DNA of 64,000 nt from Dyella ginsengisoli LA-4 (GCF_000334915.1 NZ_AMSF01000033.1:62001-126000); one strand, 5' to 3'; counted from the first letter of the stretch, positions 8,843 through 17,473 are shown. Notes: generated by a model from the letters alone, not told the origin. A program made the numbers and translations.

Positions 8843-10843
8843 CTATCGACCGGGTATTTGCACCGGCAGTGGTGGCAACTGTAGACCCGCCTCGACGCCG
8901 GCAAGCGGACTGGTTTCGCCCTCTTCCCGGAGCTGCGCGGCCAGATCGCTCAGCGGATGCGCTGTCTGCGCTTCTAGTGCAGCCCTCGCCCAGGCCTCAG
9001 CCAGCGCGATAGACGGGCTCGGCGACGGTTGCGGAACTTCGAGCTCAGGGGTGTCACCACCACCCGCCTTCGCTTTCCCCGCCACGACCTGCGTCCACTT
9101 AGCGGGACGGTGCGGCGTGCGGCGCTTCTTCGGGCTCGTCCCCTCGAAGTCGAGTTCGAGCAGATCGGGGCCGAGGCCCGCAACGATGGCGCGGATGCCC
9201 CAACCCAAGGGGAACCGCTTGCCTTTCTGCGGCCCCAGGCGATCGGTCAGTTCGTGAGGTGCGATGACGGGGCGCTGCTCTTCGTGCACCGAGAAATTCG
9301 TGTTCGTGGCGCTGCCGCCGCCGCTTGTGCTGACGTTCGTGATCGACCAGCGCGCTTTCCCGAACTGGTCCGAGATAGCGTCTCGGCTGAGCGACGGCTG
9401 CACGCGAAAGACGAGATGCGTGCCGATCATTGAGCCGAGGCTTCGCATGGTTTCCTCGCCCCATACCGCTCTGACTTGGTCGAGCGATTGCACAGAGGCG
9501 ATGAAGACAACACCCTTCGAGCGGCCGCGCTCGATGAGACCGGCGAAGTCGATCTTGCCGACCGAGGGCAGCTCGTCGATCACAACCGCGATCGTCCGAC
9601 CGTCTTCGTTGTCAGGCAGCGCTGCGGAGAGGAGCCGTGGGGTGAGGAGATTGAGCATTGCGCTGGCGAGCGCGGTGGTGAGTGAACGGTCAGGCCCCGC
9701 TTGGAAGATGACCTGGCGGATCTCGCCGTTGTAGCCATCCGCAGCCCATTGCCGCAGGGAGATCGACGGCCGCATGTCACCCGTTCCGGGGTCTTGTCCG
9801 TCGCCCCATGCCAATGCCAAGTCATCAACCAGCTTCGTGTAACTCGACAACGTGGCGAGGACGCTAGACGTCGCACTGCTCGCGGGATCAGCGACCAGGG
9901 CGAGCGCCTTGGGGAAGTCTGCGGCCATCCTCTCTGCCATGCTCTTCGCATCCACTGCGAGCCGGTCGGCCAGGCTCCGCCACCCCCAGTTCGTGCCATG
10001 GTCGTTCTGCAATGACCGCAGAACACCCTCCAACAATTGGCGTGCGGCGATCGACCAAAAGCGTCCGCTTCCCTCTTCTTCTCTGATGAGCGACGCGGCA
10101 AATACTTGTGAATCACTGGGGGTTCGCACGTCCTTTCCGATGTCCCAGACCAAACTTCGCCGATCCCACGGGCACACCAGCCCGACGGAACCGCCAAGAA
10201 AGTAGGACGTAAAGTCGCCTTTGACGTCGTAGATCCACGCCCGATGACCAGCATCGATGAGCTGCTGGATCGCCGGGACCAAAACGACTGTTTTCCCGGA
10301 CCCGGGCGAGCCGTAGAGCAGGATCCCGCGGGTCGCCCTTCTCTTGTCTAGAGCGAGCGGTCCGAGTTGCAGGAAGGGCTTCCCTCTCGCTTCGTGCTTG
10401 CACGATTGCCGTGCTGCCTGGACCGCTTCCTTGCCTCTTAGCAACTGCGGCCCGGCCAGGTGGCGCATCCTCCGCGTCGGTCGTAGGCCGGCTTTCAGCA
10501 CCCATCCGCCAACGATGCCCGCGGCAGCGAGCGCGGGCGCAAAACAGCGATGCACAAGCGACAGGTCCGGCGCCGCCGGGTTATCCACGATCGCATGGGG
10601 GTTGAGCCACCCCGCGGAGAGTGCATGGAGCACGATGCCCGGGTAGTCGAGGGCTTGTGCCAGGAAGCCACCGGCCGGGGGATGAGGAAGCGCGTGCCAG
10701 ATCGCGGCGCTCAATCCGGCATAGACGATCGCGCCGACACCCAGGCCTGCGCCGACAGCATGGTCAACGCGCCGAACCCATCGCGAAGGTTCGAGACCCG
10801 CGGGCTCCGACTGCAAGAACAGGTTGAGGACGTTGTCTGCCAT
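8843..10843 (-). CDS. VirD4/TraD-like type IV coupling ATPase
   Basis: About 666 residues. It couples the relaxosome to the secretion channel. Two N-terminal membrane helices (about 28-50 and 103-120) precede the AAA domain with Walker A YGSPGSGKTV (about 176-186) and Walker B VVIDELPSVGKIDF (about 412-425), followed by RGRSKGVVFIASVQS as in the TrwB/TraD DNA-binding family. The C-terminal 100 residues are Pro/Glu-rich and likely flexible. ATG 10843 overlaps the stop of the ankyrin gene (TGATG); a GTG one codon earlier (10846) is also possible. It sits in the operon ArdC - small protein - ankyrin - coupling ATPase - Mrr - relaxase. Confidence 0.88.
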   Translation of the reverse strand: MADNVLNLFLQSEPAGLEPSRWVRRVDHAVGAGLGVGAIVYAGLSAAIWHALPHPPAGGFLAQALDYPGIVLHALSAGWLNPHAIVDNPAAPDLSLVHRCFAPALAAAGIVGGWVLKAGLRPTRRMRHLAGPQLLRGKEAVQAARQSCKHEARGKPFLQLGPLALDKRRATRGILLYGSPGSGKTVVLVPAIQQLIDAGHRAWIYDVKGDFTSYFLGGSVGLVCPWDRRSLVWDIGKDVRTPSDSQVFAASLIREEEGSGRFWSIAARQLLEGVLRSLQNDHGTNWGWRSLADRLAVDAKSMAERMAADFPKALALVADPASSATSSVLATLSSYTKLVDDLALAWGDGQDPGTGDMRPSISLRQWAADGYNGEIRQVIFQAGPDRSLTTALASAMLNLLTPRLLSAALPDNEDGRTIAVVIDELPSVGKIDFAGLIERGRSKGVVFIASVQSLDQVRAVWGEETMRSLGSMIGTHLVFRVQPSLSRDAISDQFGKARWSITNVSTSGGGSATNTNFSVHEEQRPVIAPHELTDRLGPQKGKRFPLGWGIRAIVAGLGPDLLELDFEGTSPKKRRTPHRPAKWTQVVAGKAKAGGGDTPELEVPQPSPSPSIALAEAWARAALEAQTAHPLSDLAAQLREEGETSPLAGVEAGLQLPPLPVQIPGR

Positions 10844-11271
10844 CACAGCCCCAGCGTTGGTTCCAGGCCGCGAGCCACGCGCTGCGCGTTGTGCTCCGTC
10901 AATCGCTTCAATGCGAGGCCGTAGTCCAGCGTCATGGCCAGCGCCTCAGGCGTGCGCCCGTCTCGATCACGTGGGCCATGCGGGTCTGCGCCGTGTGCGA
11001 TCAACAGCTCCCAGGTTTGCGGTGACTTGCTTCTAACGAAAGCAGCTTCGTGAAGGGGTGTGCGACCAAACGTATCCTGTGCGTTGGGATCCGCCCCACC
11101 CGCCAGCAAAAACTCAGCGACGTGAATGTGGCCCTGGGCGGCTGCGATGTGCAGCGCTGTTGCTCCGCCGGGGCCGATCGCGGTTGGGCGAGCACCCGCA
11201 GCGCAGGCGGTCTTCGCCATTGGCACGCTGCCCGTGGCCGCTGCCTGGAAAAGGGTCTGCTCGGCGCTCAT
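10843..11271 (-). CDS. Ankyrin-repeat protein
   Basis: 142 residues with about three ankyrin repeats: GATALHIAAAQGHIHVAEFL at about 35-54, GRTPLHEAAF at about 69-78, and a final one near 100-120 (DGRTPEALAM). No signal peptide is seen. The ATG at 11271 overlaps the stop of the preceding gene (ATGA), and the stop overlaps the coupling ATPase start. Cytoplasmic protein-protein interaction is expected. Specific partner unknown; similar small ankyrin proteins occur twice more on this element. Confidence 0.8.
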   Translation of the reverse strand: MSAEQTLFQAAATGSVPMAKTACAAGARPTAIGPGGATALHIAAAQGHIHVAEFLLAGGADPNAQDTFGRTPLHEAAFVRSKSPQTWELLIAHGADPHGPRDRDGRTPEALAMTLDYGLALKRLTEHNAQRVARGLEPTLGL

Positions 11272-11642
11272 TGGACGCCTCCCGCTCGAATGAAGACGCG
11301 CGTGAGACGTGCGCGTCGCCACGCTCGATCAATCGCGCGATCCAAGGCTTCCACGGTCTCCCAGTAGCCTTTTTCGGCTGGTGCGGGTCGCTTCCCGTTG
11401 ATGCGCCAGCGCGCCAGTGCGCCAGCGTCGAGCACGATGCCGAGTAGCACCTGGACAGTCAGCATCGGGATGAAGCGTTCGCGCTGCGCTTGGTAGATCG
11501 CTCGCTCGACGCGAGCCATGGCGCGTGCATGGGAGCGGCGGCAGACCGGGTTGTCGGGCGTCCACGCCAGAGCGCGCTCTGCGTCGAACGCCTGGCGGGC
11601 CGCTTTCTTGATCGCTTGGCGAAGGATATGGGGGCGCTTCAT
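11268..11642 (-). CDS. Small basic hypothetical protein with one hydrophobic segment
   Basis: 124 residues, very Arg-rich at both ends (MKRPHILRQAIKKAARQ and RAIDRAWRRARLTR), with one hydrophobic stretch at about 58-75 (FIPMLTVQVLLGIVLDAGAL) that may be a membrane helix. It overlaps ArdC and the ankyrin gene by 4 nt each (ATGA), so it is a fixed member of the mobilisation operon. No family recognised. Confidence 0.65.
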   Translation of the reverse strand: MKRPHILRQAIKKAARQAFDAERALAWTPDNPVCRRSHARAMARVERAIYQAQRERFIPMLTVQVLLGIVLDAGALARWRINGKRPAPAEKGYWETVEALDRAIDRAWRRARLTRVFIRAGGVQ

Positions 11643-12634
11643 CGGCTCAGCCCCATCGCTTTTGTGGGCATCACTGGCTTGATCCGGGGCGCGCGGGCGA
11701 TGGCAGGCTCCGGACGCTCACGCTGAGGCTGAGCCGTGGTCGCCTTCTGCCTCTCCTGCGTTTGCTCTTGGGCTTGGTAGAGGTCGAACTGGCGGATGTG
11801 CGTGACGATTTTCTCTGCGTCAGCGCACGCGCGGAAAATCTCGCGTGGATCTTGCCGAAGGGCTGCGAGCCAGCTCCCGAGATACGCATCGTGCTGGCCC
11901 GGGTCATGAGCGAGCCCCATCTCCTGACAGCTTAGATAACTTCCGATCTCAGCTCTCAGCTCTTCCCGGGCGTAGTCGGGCGATCCGAACGCGTGGGCCA
12001 TGGACCGGTTGAGGCGCGACGGGTGCCCCGTCCAGTGCCCCAACTCGTGCAGCGCAGTGGCAGCGTAGCGGCCAGCATCCAAGAACTGACCGCGCTCAGG
12101 CATCACGATCCGATCTTTCGTGAGCGAGTAATGTGGCGTCGCGCCCGGCTCGTGGCGAATGTCAGCTTGGCTTTCTTTCAGCAACGCTTCGACACGCTCG
12201 ATGGGGTCCCATGCGTGCTGCTGGATTTCGAGCGGCGGCATACCGTCGATTTGCGAGGCATGGAAGACCGCCGCATAGAACGCTCGCGGGCGTTCGAGCT
12301 GCACGGTCCGCTTTTCCCCGGTCGCTTTGTCGGTCTCCTCCTTTTCGAACTGCCAGAACTCCACACTGCGAGACTTCTCGCCGCGGCGCACTTGCCAGCC
12401 TTGGGCTTCCGCTTGCTTGTATGTAACCCATCGCGGATCTTGGTTTGGTTGGGCCATCAGTAGCGCGATGGCGTTGATCCCGCGGTAGCGCTTCCCGGTG
12501 GTCGGATTCATCGGGAGGCCGCCGAACTGGCTTTCTTCATACGGGCGCTGCCATGGAGCCGTGCCTGCTTCGAGCCGGGCGATGATGTCCGCTGCGACGC
12601 GCTCAGCGAACGGGATCTTGTCAGTGCTGGCCAT
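11639..12634 (-). CDS. ArdC-like antirestriction protein
   Basis: 331 residues. The N-terminal ssDNA-binding ArdC domain is recognisable (FAERVAADIIARLEAGTAPW, then YRGINAIALLM at about 50-60). It is followed by a zincin-like metallopeptidase domain with the motif ALHELGHWTGHPSRLNR (HExxH, about 190-206). ArdC proteins protect incoming plasmid DNA from host restriction, and are found on IncW and many broad-range elements. The start at 12634 overlaps the end of the small upstream gene by 14 nt. It is the second gene after the operon promoter, so it would be made early after entry. Confidence 0.88.
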   Translation of the reverse strand: MASTDKIPFAERVAADIIARLEAGTAPWQRPYEESQFGGLPMNPTTGKRYRGINAIALLMAQPNQDPRWVTYKQAEAQGWQVRRGEKSRSVEFWQFEKEETDKATGEKRTVQLERPRAFYAAVFHASQIDGMPPLEIQQHAWDPIERVEALLKESQADIRHEPGATPHYSLTKDRIVMPERGQFLDAGRYAATALHELGHWTGHPSRLNRSMAHAFGSPDYAREELRAEIGSYLSCQEMGLAHDPGQHDAYLGSWLAALRQDPREIFRACADAEKIVTHIRQFDLYQAQEQTQERQKATTAQPQRERPEPAIARAPRIKPVMPTKAMGLSR

Positions 12635-12803
12635 GGTGCACCCCCTGGCCCCACGCAAATTGTTCCGGGGTGCGAGCAGTCAGCGCGTCATCGAGTGACA
12701 GTGCGTCTTCACGGAAGACGCCCGGGTCGTCAAACTGGGTGCGGACAGCGCGTTCGACTTCGCGCATACGAGCGCGACGAAAAAGATCAGCAAGTTGCAG
12801 CAT
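12621..12803 (-). CDS. Small hypothetical protein, first gene of mobilisation operon
   Basis: 60 residues beginning MLQLADLFRRARMREVERAV, largely helical and charged. It lies 31 nt after the -10 of promoter B and overlaps ArdC by 14 nt. This position as operon leader, with a good fit to the promoter, is the main support for it being real. No family recognised. Confidence 0.55.
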   Translation of the reverse strand: MLQLADLFRRARMREVERAVRTQFDDPGVFREDALSLDDALTARTPEQFAWGQGVHHGQH

Positions 12804-12833
12804 GAGTGGAGCCTCGGCAGTGGGTCTCTCTTG

Positions 12834-12861
12834 ACCGTAGGCCGAATCTGCCGGATCGGAA
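12834..12861 (-). promoter_or_regulatory. Element promoter B (mobilisation operon)
   Basis: On the minus strand: -35 TTCCGA (12856-12861), 16-bp spacer, -10 TACGGT (12834-12839). The block TTCCGATCCGGC...ATTCGGCCTA is shared almost base for base with the promoter near 19.79 kb. It drives the operon ending with the relaxase. The 281-bp gap 12804-13084 otherwise holds only a terminator-like hairpin. Confidence 0.65.
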
Positions 12862-13002
12862 GTCCCCCCTCTGCTATGACGCCCGCGCGTAGCGCCGTGC
12901 TTTTCACCCCATCGCCTGGCAGGGCTCTTCTTACTCTTCCTGCTCTTGTCCTTGCCCTACGGAGTGCAGCGAATGCGGCACAACGCGAAAAGCCGGAGAA
13001 GC

Positions 13003-13033
13003 AAAAAAGCCCATCTGCCCGGCCCTCCCGGGC
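13003..13033 (-). terminator. Possible terminator after the 13.1-14.2 kb genes
   Basis: Hairpin GCCCGG-N5-CCGGGC (13017-13033) followed on the minus strand, after 8 nt, by six T (13003-13008). The gap before the T-run makes it imperfect. Confidence 0.4.
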
Positions 13034-13084
13034 CAGTCGGGGGAAGAACGGAGCAAAACCCCACGGCCTGCCGAACTACATGCC

Positions 13085-13528
13085 TCACCAGCGCGGACGG
13101 GGCCTTGGGCGAGGCGGATCGGGCACCCGCTGGGGCGATGGCGCCGCGATAACTTGGGGCTGCGACGCCATAAAAGCGGCGCGCATGAAGCGCGACATCG
13201 GGACCGCTGTCTTCACCCAGACGCCCTTCACTTCGCCCGGCGCGAAACTGGCACCGCTGCACCGCCACTGCATGACCGCGTTAGCGACTTGCATAGCTGA
13301 AATAGGCGGCCTCAGCGCGTCTTGAAACTCACCCATGCGCTCGATGCCTTCGAGCAAGTGGCCGAGATGTTCGAGGCCGAAGCCCCCAAGGATGATCCCG
13401 GCCAGGGCGCCACCGAACGCCTCGGCGAAGCCGCCCTCGGTGTCCAGCTCGTTGCTTTCAGGGTCGATCGGGACGAAGACCCACAGGTCCTGCATGTCGG
13501 TCTCTGGTGTGTAGGCGTTAGGCGTCAT
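13085..13528 (-). CDS. Hypothetical protein with glycine-rich hydrophobic segment
   Basis: 147 residues, start at 13528 with GGAGA upstream and an 11-nt overlap with the L,D-transpeptidase gene. A hydrophobic Gly-rich stretch (AFGGALAGIILGGFGLEHL, about 38-56) may enter a membrane. The C-terminus is Pro/Arg-rich (PDPPRPRPRPRW). It is co-transcribed with the transpeptidase, which suggests an envelope role. No family recognised. Confidence 0.6.
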   Translation of the reverse strand: MTPNAYTPETDMQDLWVFVPIDPESNELDTEGGFAEAFGGALAGIILGGFGLEHLGHLLEGIERMGEFQDALRPPISAMQVANAVMQWRCSGASFAPGEVKGVWVKTAVPMSRFMRAAFMASQPQVIAAPSPQRVPDPPRPRPRPRW

Positions 13529-14180
13529 GTCGGTCTCCGGGTGAGCATGCCGGCAGCGGTTGAGGTCCCCAGGTGTTCGCGGATTGAGCGATGGCCTGGG
13601 CGGCTTGGACGGTCCACGCGGTGGCCGCGGCGCATGATGCGACAGGGGTTGCAGCACCTCCGTCGATCCAAAGGAGCGAGCCTTCAAGTTCGCCCTTGCG
13701 ATCGAGCTGCGTGAAGACCGCCGGGTTGAGAGCGGGACATCCTAGCGACCGGCCGACCGGGCCCGTTTGGCTCACGTAAGTCGCAGGGTGCAGCACCACG
13801 CCGCGCTCTCGCGCGTGAGCGTCGCTCGGGCTCAGTCCATCGAGGCGGTAAGCCTTCCCATGCTTCGCCATGTCATACGGCTCAGCGACTCGATAGAGGC
13901 CGAGGCTGGTCTCCCCACTACCGAGCGCGTCGCCGAACCGCGTGGGCCATCCGGTTTTGCCAGGATCTGAGCCCGCACCATGCGCGACCCTGGTCACGGC
14001 ATCTACGATCGGATGGCTGGGATCTGAAAGATCGAGCACCCAAAACCGGCGCTGTGTGCTCGGTCGAGTCATGTCTGCGAGTAGCAAGCGCTTCGGCGCG
14101 TGGCCGGTAGTGCAGATCGAAGCCGTGACAGCTCGATCAATGGAGTGAGGCGGGGGAAGTGGTGGTGTGGTGGTAATCAT
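13518..14180 (-). CDS. YkuD_2-type murein L,D-transpeptidase catalytic domain protein
   Basis: 220 residues matching the murein L,D-transpeptidase catalytic-domain family (YkuD_2): RFWVLDLSDPSHPIVDAV, then VAHGAGSD, then a conserved HPATYVS and the active-site motif RSLGCPALNP (Ser-x-Gly-Cys with the nucleophilic Cys, about 163-172). Such enzymes cross-link or trim peptidoglycan. Conjugative systems usually use a lytic transglycosylase to open the wall, so this may be the element's own cell-wall enzyme (inference). I see no clear signal peptide, which is odd for a periplasmic enzyme. Promoter G and an operator-like palindrome lie just upstream. Confidence 0.75.
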   Translation of the reverse strand: MITTTPPLPPPHSIDRAVTASICTTGHAPKRLLLADMTRPSTQRRFWVLDLSDPSHPIVDAVTRVAHGAGSDPGKTGWPTRFGDALGSGETSLGLYRVAEPYDMAKHGKAYRLDGLSPSDAHARERGVVLHPATYVSQTGPVGRSLGCPALNPAVFTQLDRKGELEGSLLWIDGGAATPVASCAAATAWTVQAAQAIAQSANTWGPQPLPACSPGDRHDA

Positions 14181-14197
14181 CGCTGGTGGTCTCTAAC

Positions 14198-14213
14198 GGG
14201 GTGGTGCCACCCC
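14198..14213 (-). promoter_or_regulatory. Palindrome downstream of promoter G
   Basis: GGGGTGG-TG-CCACCCC, beginning 10 bp after the -10. The same kind of palindrome is at the same place in three other element promoters, so it is a likely operator or 5-prime hairpin. Confidence 0.5.
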
Positions 14214-14222
14214 TCTATATTC

Positions 14223-14264
14223 ACCGTAGGCGAAACCAGGGTTTTGTCGAGTCGATGTCGATCA
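14223..14264 (-). promoter_or_regulatory. Element promoter G (transpeptidase)
   Basis: Minus strand: TGATCGAC box (14257-14264), 6-bp gap, -35 TCGACA (14245-14250), 16-bp spacer, -10 TACGGT (14223-14228). The layout is the same as at 23.9 and 28.9 kb. Confidence 0.6.
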
Positions 14265-14280
14265 TGACTTTCAAAATGAA

Positions 14281-14308
14281 GAAGCCGTGGTTCTCAAGCC
14301 ACGGCTTC
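14281..14308 (-). terminator. Terminator of the transfer operon
   Basis: Perfect 10-bp stem GAAGCCGTGG / CCACGGCTTC with an 8-nt loop, followed on the minus strand by TTCATTTT. It lies 27 bp after the stop of the last operon gene. Confidence 0.65.
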
Positions 14309-14335
14309 TAGTCAGGTGGATGGGTCACGGCGGGG

Positions 14336-14680
14336 TCACATGCTCATGCCGCGTTTCTGCGCTTTCTTCGGCGGGGCAATCTCGCCGACTGGCACGGGGT
14401 TGTAGAAGCTCGGATGCGTCGGTTTCGAGAGCTGGCCCTGCCCGCCGCTGCCTTGGCTTCCTTGCTGCTGCGTCGGTTTCTGGGCACCCATGCTCAGCGC
14501 GGCGGCGAGGCCCATGCGCGGGCGCTGTTGAGCTTGCTTCTGTGCTGCGGAAGGTTCCTTCTGCGGCGCGGCCTGTGGCAGCGGACGCTGCCAAGCGGCG
14601 GGTGCCTGTTGTTGAGCGGCTTGCGCTTCCTTGCGCTGGCCGGACCGCCGACGAATGGCGTCTGGGGTCATCATCATCAT
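14336..14680 (-). CDS. Gln/Pro-rich disordered small protein
   Basis: 114 residues starting with four Met codons, with ATGA overlap with the upstream ATPase and a GAGGAGAA ribosome site. The composition is dominated by Gln, Pro, Ala and Lys (QAAQQQAPAAWQRPLPQAAP), with no domain or membrane segment visible. It is probably an intrinsically disordered accessory of the ATPase encoded just before it. Last gene of its operon. Family unknown. Confidence 0.6.
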   Translation of the reverse strand: MMMMTPDAIRRRSGQRKEAQAAQQQAPAAWQRPLPQAAPQKEPSAAQKQAQQRPRMGLAAALSMGAQKPTQQQGSQGSGGQGQLSKPTHPSFYNPVPVGEIAPPKKAQKRGMSM

Positions 14681-17130
14681 TTCTCCTCTGTCGTTTCGAT
14701 GGTTTCAGGGTTACGAATGGCGTCCAGCAGCGCTGTCAGGGGCTGGGGAGTCTCCTCGTCGTGTGTGATGGAAAGCTGGTCCTCTGCGTTGGCTCGCTCC
14801 GCTTCGGACGCCAGCGCAGCCTGGATCGCCTCTTGACGCGTCACCGCATCTTCTGCGGCGAGATCGCGGCGACCGGCGAAGTCGGGGTCGAGCAAGTCGT
14901 CGGGGATGGCGTTCATGGGCGCAACGACGCGCACGTAATCGCGTCGCGGCACACCACCACGCCGGACGCTCGCGAACGCCACGCCAAGCTCGCTCGTCAG
15001 CGACGAGAACTGCGACATTTCCAGGATCGGCTCTTCCTTCATTTCCCGGACCAGGATCAAGTCGTTCGCCAACTGATCCTCGAAAAAGGCTTTGTCGCCC
15101 TTGTCCATGCGCCCATCTTTGAACCGAGTGCCCCCCGTCTTGCGACGGAACGCGGCAAGCATTCGTGCCATTGGGTGGCCTTCGTCCCAGAGGGGCGCGC
15201 CGTAAGCCTTCGAAACCGACCCGACGAAATCGACCATCGCCGCGTCCGTCTCGCGCCGCGGCACGCGGCCCATCCCGACACCCTCTTGGATCCATTTCGC
15301 CGTTGCGGGGCTTGTGCGCATAGCGACACGGGACAGAAGACTGGCGAGCATCGCTTTCGTAGCGTTCTCGTTCTTGCTCGTCTGCAAGAGGCTTTCGATC
15401 GACTGCGTCGCGACGATGTAGTGACCGCCGAGACTGCGCGCCTTCGGGATCAGATCGGCGTCTGCGGTGGTCTGGATGTCTTGGAATTCGTCCAGGATCA
15501 GAAAGCACGGCGTCGCCGTCGGATCGACTTTCTGCCAGTCCCCGTTTGGACATCCAGCGCGCTGTTGCAGCTCACTGAGAATGCGTGCCTTCAGAAACTT
15601 GACGACGAGCGATGCGGAGGCCTGGCCATACAACGAGCCACTGATGTCCAAGCCAACGGCTTGCCCGTGCAAGCAAGCCTCTACGTGAGCGCCCGTATCA
15701 GCAGCAGCCCACCTCATGAGGTCTGGATGCGACAAATACGGAGAGAACCAGAGCGTCCAATTAGCCAGAACAGAGCCGCGCGTCTCAGCCGCCATGGCTT
15801 GCACCGTCTGCGTCGAGTAGAGATACGCTTCTTGAAGCATCCCGTCGATCACGCCTTCGCGCTGCGCGATCTGAACCCAATAGTCTTCGATCTCGTCGAG
15901 CCCATCTTCCCCGGACAGGAAGAGCTTCCCAAGACGGTCATGACACAGCAGCGACCACTTCCACGGTTGTCCTGATTTATCGCAGATCTGGTGCTTGACC
16001 ATGGCTTCGAGCATGTAAGCCGCGGGCCGACAACAGGCGGCGGTCATGCCGTTCCAGGTGCGCTCGGAACCGCCACCACCGCCGACCGAAAGGTTGTTCT
16101 CTTCGTGCTGCCTCGAAATTGCTGACGCTGAAAGGGCCTGATAGAGACTTACCAGCTCATGCTTCGGGTTGAGCGCTACGTAGTCCCGCATACCGACGTG
16201 CTCGCCAGCGAGTGCGCCTTTGCCGTCAGCCAGCAGCAGACCGATCTTGTGTCCCGCACGACGTGCCCGCATCAGATCAACGATCTTCGGTCGCAGCTGG
16301 GTGCTCGTCTTACCGGAGCCGGTCTCGCCGAAGATGATCATGTGCGTCGAGAGATCGCGCAGGCTGATCGCCATAGGCAAACCTGGATCGGCAGCGAAGC
16401 CGTCTCCGCGGTGGGTCAGCTTGCCCATCGTCTGGCCGATCGTGATCAACGGGCTATCGTCCTTCGCCGCCGCAATCGCTTGAGCTTTCCGGGCGGCGAC
16501 GTGCGATGTCACAGCGCTGCCGTCCTCACCGCCGGCCTTGCGACCTTGAATGGCCAGCCGCCTGGCGCGCTTGCGCTGCTCGCTCCACGAATGCGCGAGC
16601 GGCAGGAAGCAGCTCGGCAGAAAACAGATGAATGAGATGAGCGCAGACCGGCTCGAAGACGCCGCAAGAACTGGCAGAACCAAACCGAACAATGCAGCGG
16701 TGACCGCCCAGCCTTTCCGGGGTGCGGTTGCCGTGCGAATGAGCAACAGCGTCGCCAGGGCCAGCGCACCAGTGATGACGCCCAAGCCGCGAGGCAGAAC
16801 CGTCGTGAGCATCGCGAACACGCCCAGCACGCCGAAGAGCAACGGGGTCGCGGCGCTGGTCGCACCGCTGCCGAGGTCTTCGGCGAGCATACGACCCGCA
16901 ACCCGATACTGCCGGCCGCGAGAATCTGGGGCGCTCAAAATATACCTCGACTGACGATCCTCCAGATCCTTTCGGAGCGGCAGCATCTGGCCGTTGCCGG
17001 CGTCGAACAGGCCTTCTTTGTTCGCTTGCGGCACGTCCCAGCGCACGGCCAGGAGCTGAGCTTCATCGACGCTGAAATCCAGGATGGACTTCAAGGGCAT
17101 CAACGTCCCTAGGATAGATTTGAGCTTCAT
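14677..17130 (-). CDS. Membrane-anchored FtsK/VirD4-like conjugation ATPase
   Basis: 817 residues. After a 90-residue cytoplasmic start come four hydrophobic segments (about 93-115, 117-135, 145-160 and 165-180), then a P-loop ATPase with Walker A FGETGSGKTST (about 262-273) and Walker B FLILDEFQDI (about 540-550), and the VATQSIESLLQ segment typical of TraG/TraD-family sensors. This is a second coupling-type ATPase beside the VirD4-like one at 8843-10843. Its longer membrane region and different flanking genes suggest a different role, for example in pilus or channel energy supply (inference). It follows a one-helix membrane protein by 1 nt. Confidence 0.8.
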   Translation of the reverse strand: MKLKSILGTLMPLKSILDFSVDEAQLLAVRWDVPQANKEGLFDAGNGQMLPLRKDLEDRQSRYILSAPDSRGRQYRVAGRMLAEDLGSGATSAATPLLFGVLGVFAMLTTVLPRGLGVITGALALATLLLIRTATAPRKGWAVTAALFGLVLPVLAASSSRSALISFICFLPSCFLPLAHSWSEQRKRARRLAIQGRKAGGEDGSAVTSHVAARKAQAIAAAKDDSPLITIGQTMGKLTHRGDGFAADPGLPMAISLRDLSTHMIIFGETGSGKTSTQLRPKIVDLMRARRAGHKIGLLLADGKGALAGEHVGMRDYVALNPKHELVSLYQALSASAISRQHEENNLSVGGGGGSERTWNGMTAACCRPAAYMLEAMVKHQICDKSGQPWKWSLLCHDRLGKLFLSGEDGLDEIEDYWVQIAQREGVIDGMLQEAYLYSTQTVQAMAAETRGSVLANWTLWFSPYLSHPDLMRWAAADTGAHVEACLHGQAVGLDISGSLYGQASASLVVKFLKARILSELQQRAGCPNGDWQKVDPTATPCFLILDEFQDIQTTADADLIPKARSLGGHYIVATQSIESLLQTSKNENATKAMLASLLSRVAMRTSPATAKWIQEGVGMGRVPRRETDAAMVDFVGSVSKAYGAPLWDEGHPMARMLAAFRRKTGGTRFKDGRMDKGDKAFFEDQLANDLILVREMKEEPILEMSQFSSLTSELGVAFASVRRGGVPRRDYVRVVAPMNAIPDDLLDPDFAGRRDLAAEDAVTRQEAIQAALASEAERANAEDQLSITHDEETPQPLTALLDAIRNPETIETTEEK

Positions 17131-17131
17131 G

Positions 17132-17473
17132 TCAGTGGCTCCCGAAATTCAGAGTGGGGGTCATGCCGCCGACAGGCGACACGTGCGAACGGATTTCGTG
17201 CGAGGCACCCACGATCAGCGCGAGCGCCAGAGCGAACGCGGCCAAGCCAACGCTCGTCCAAGCCGCGACATGACCCAGCATCCGGCGACGAACAGCGTCG
17301 ATGATGAGCGTGCGCCGCTGGGTATCGGGGTTGCCGATACCGCCTGGCGGCTCGGGGCGATCACCGGGCACGTAATAAAAAGAAGCGGGGATCGGCGGCG
17401 CGATGCTTTCTGGTGTGCCGATCGCAAGGCACCCGAGGAAGCTCAGCACGCGAGAAGTGATTGAAGGAGTCAT
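17132..17473 (-). CDS. Small membrane protein, conjugation-associated
   Basis: 113 residues with one membrane helix near the C-terminus (AAWTSVGLAAFALALALIVG, about 70-89) and a proline-rich N-terminal half (PIPASFYYVPGDRPEPPGG). The start at 17473 is placed downstream of promoter C. It is translated just before the membrane ATPase, so it is likely its membrane partner. No family recognised. Confidence 0.65.
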   Translation of the reverse strand: MTPSITSRVLSFLGCLAIGTPESIAPPIPASFYYVPGDRPEPPGGIGNPDTQRRTLIIDAVRRRMLGHVAAWTSVGLAAFALALALIVGASHEIRSHVSPVGGMTPTLNFGSH

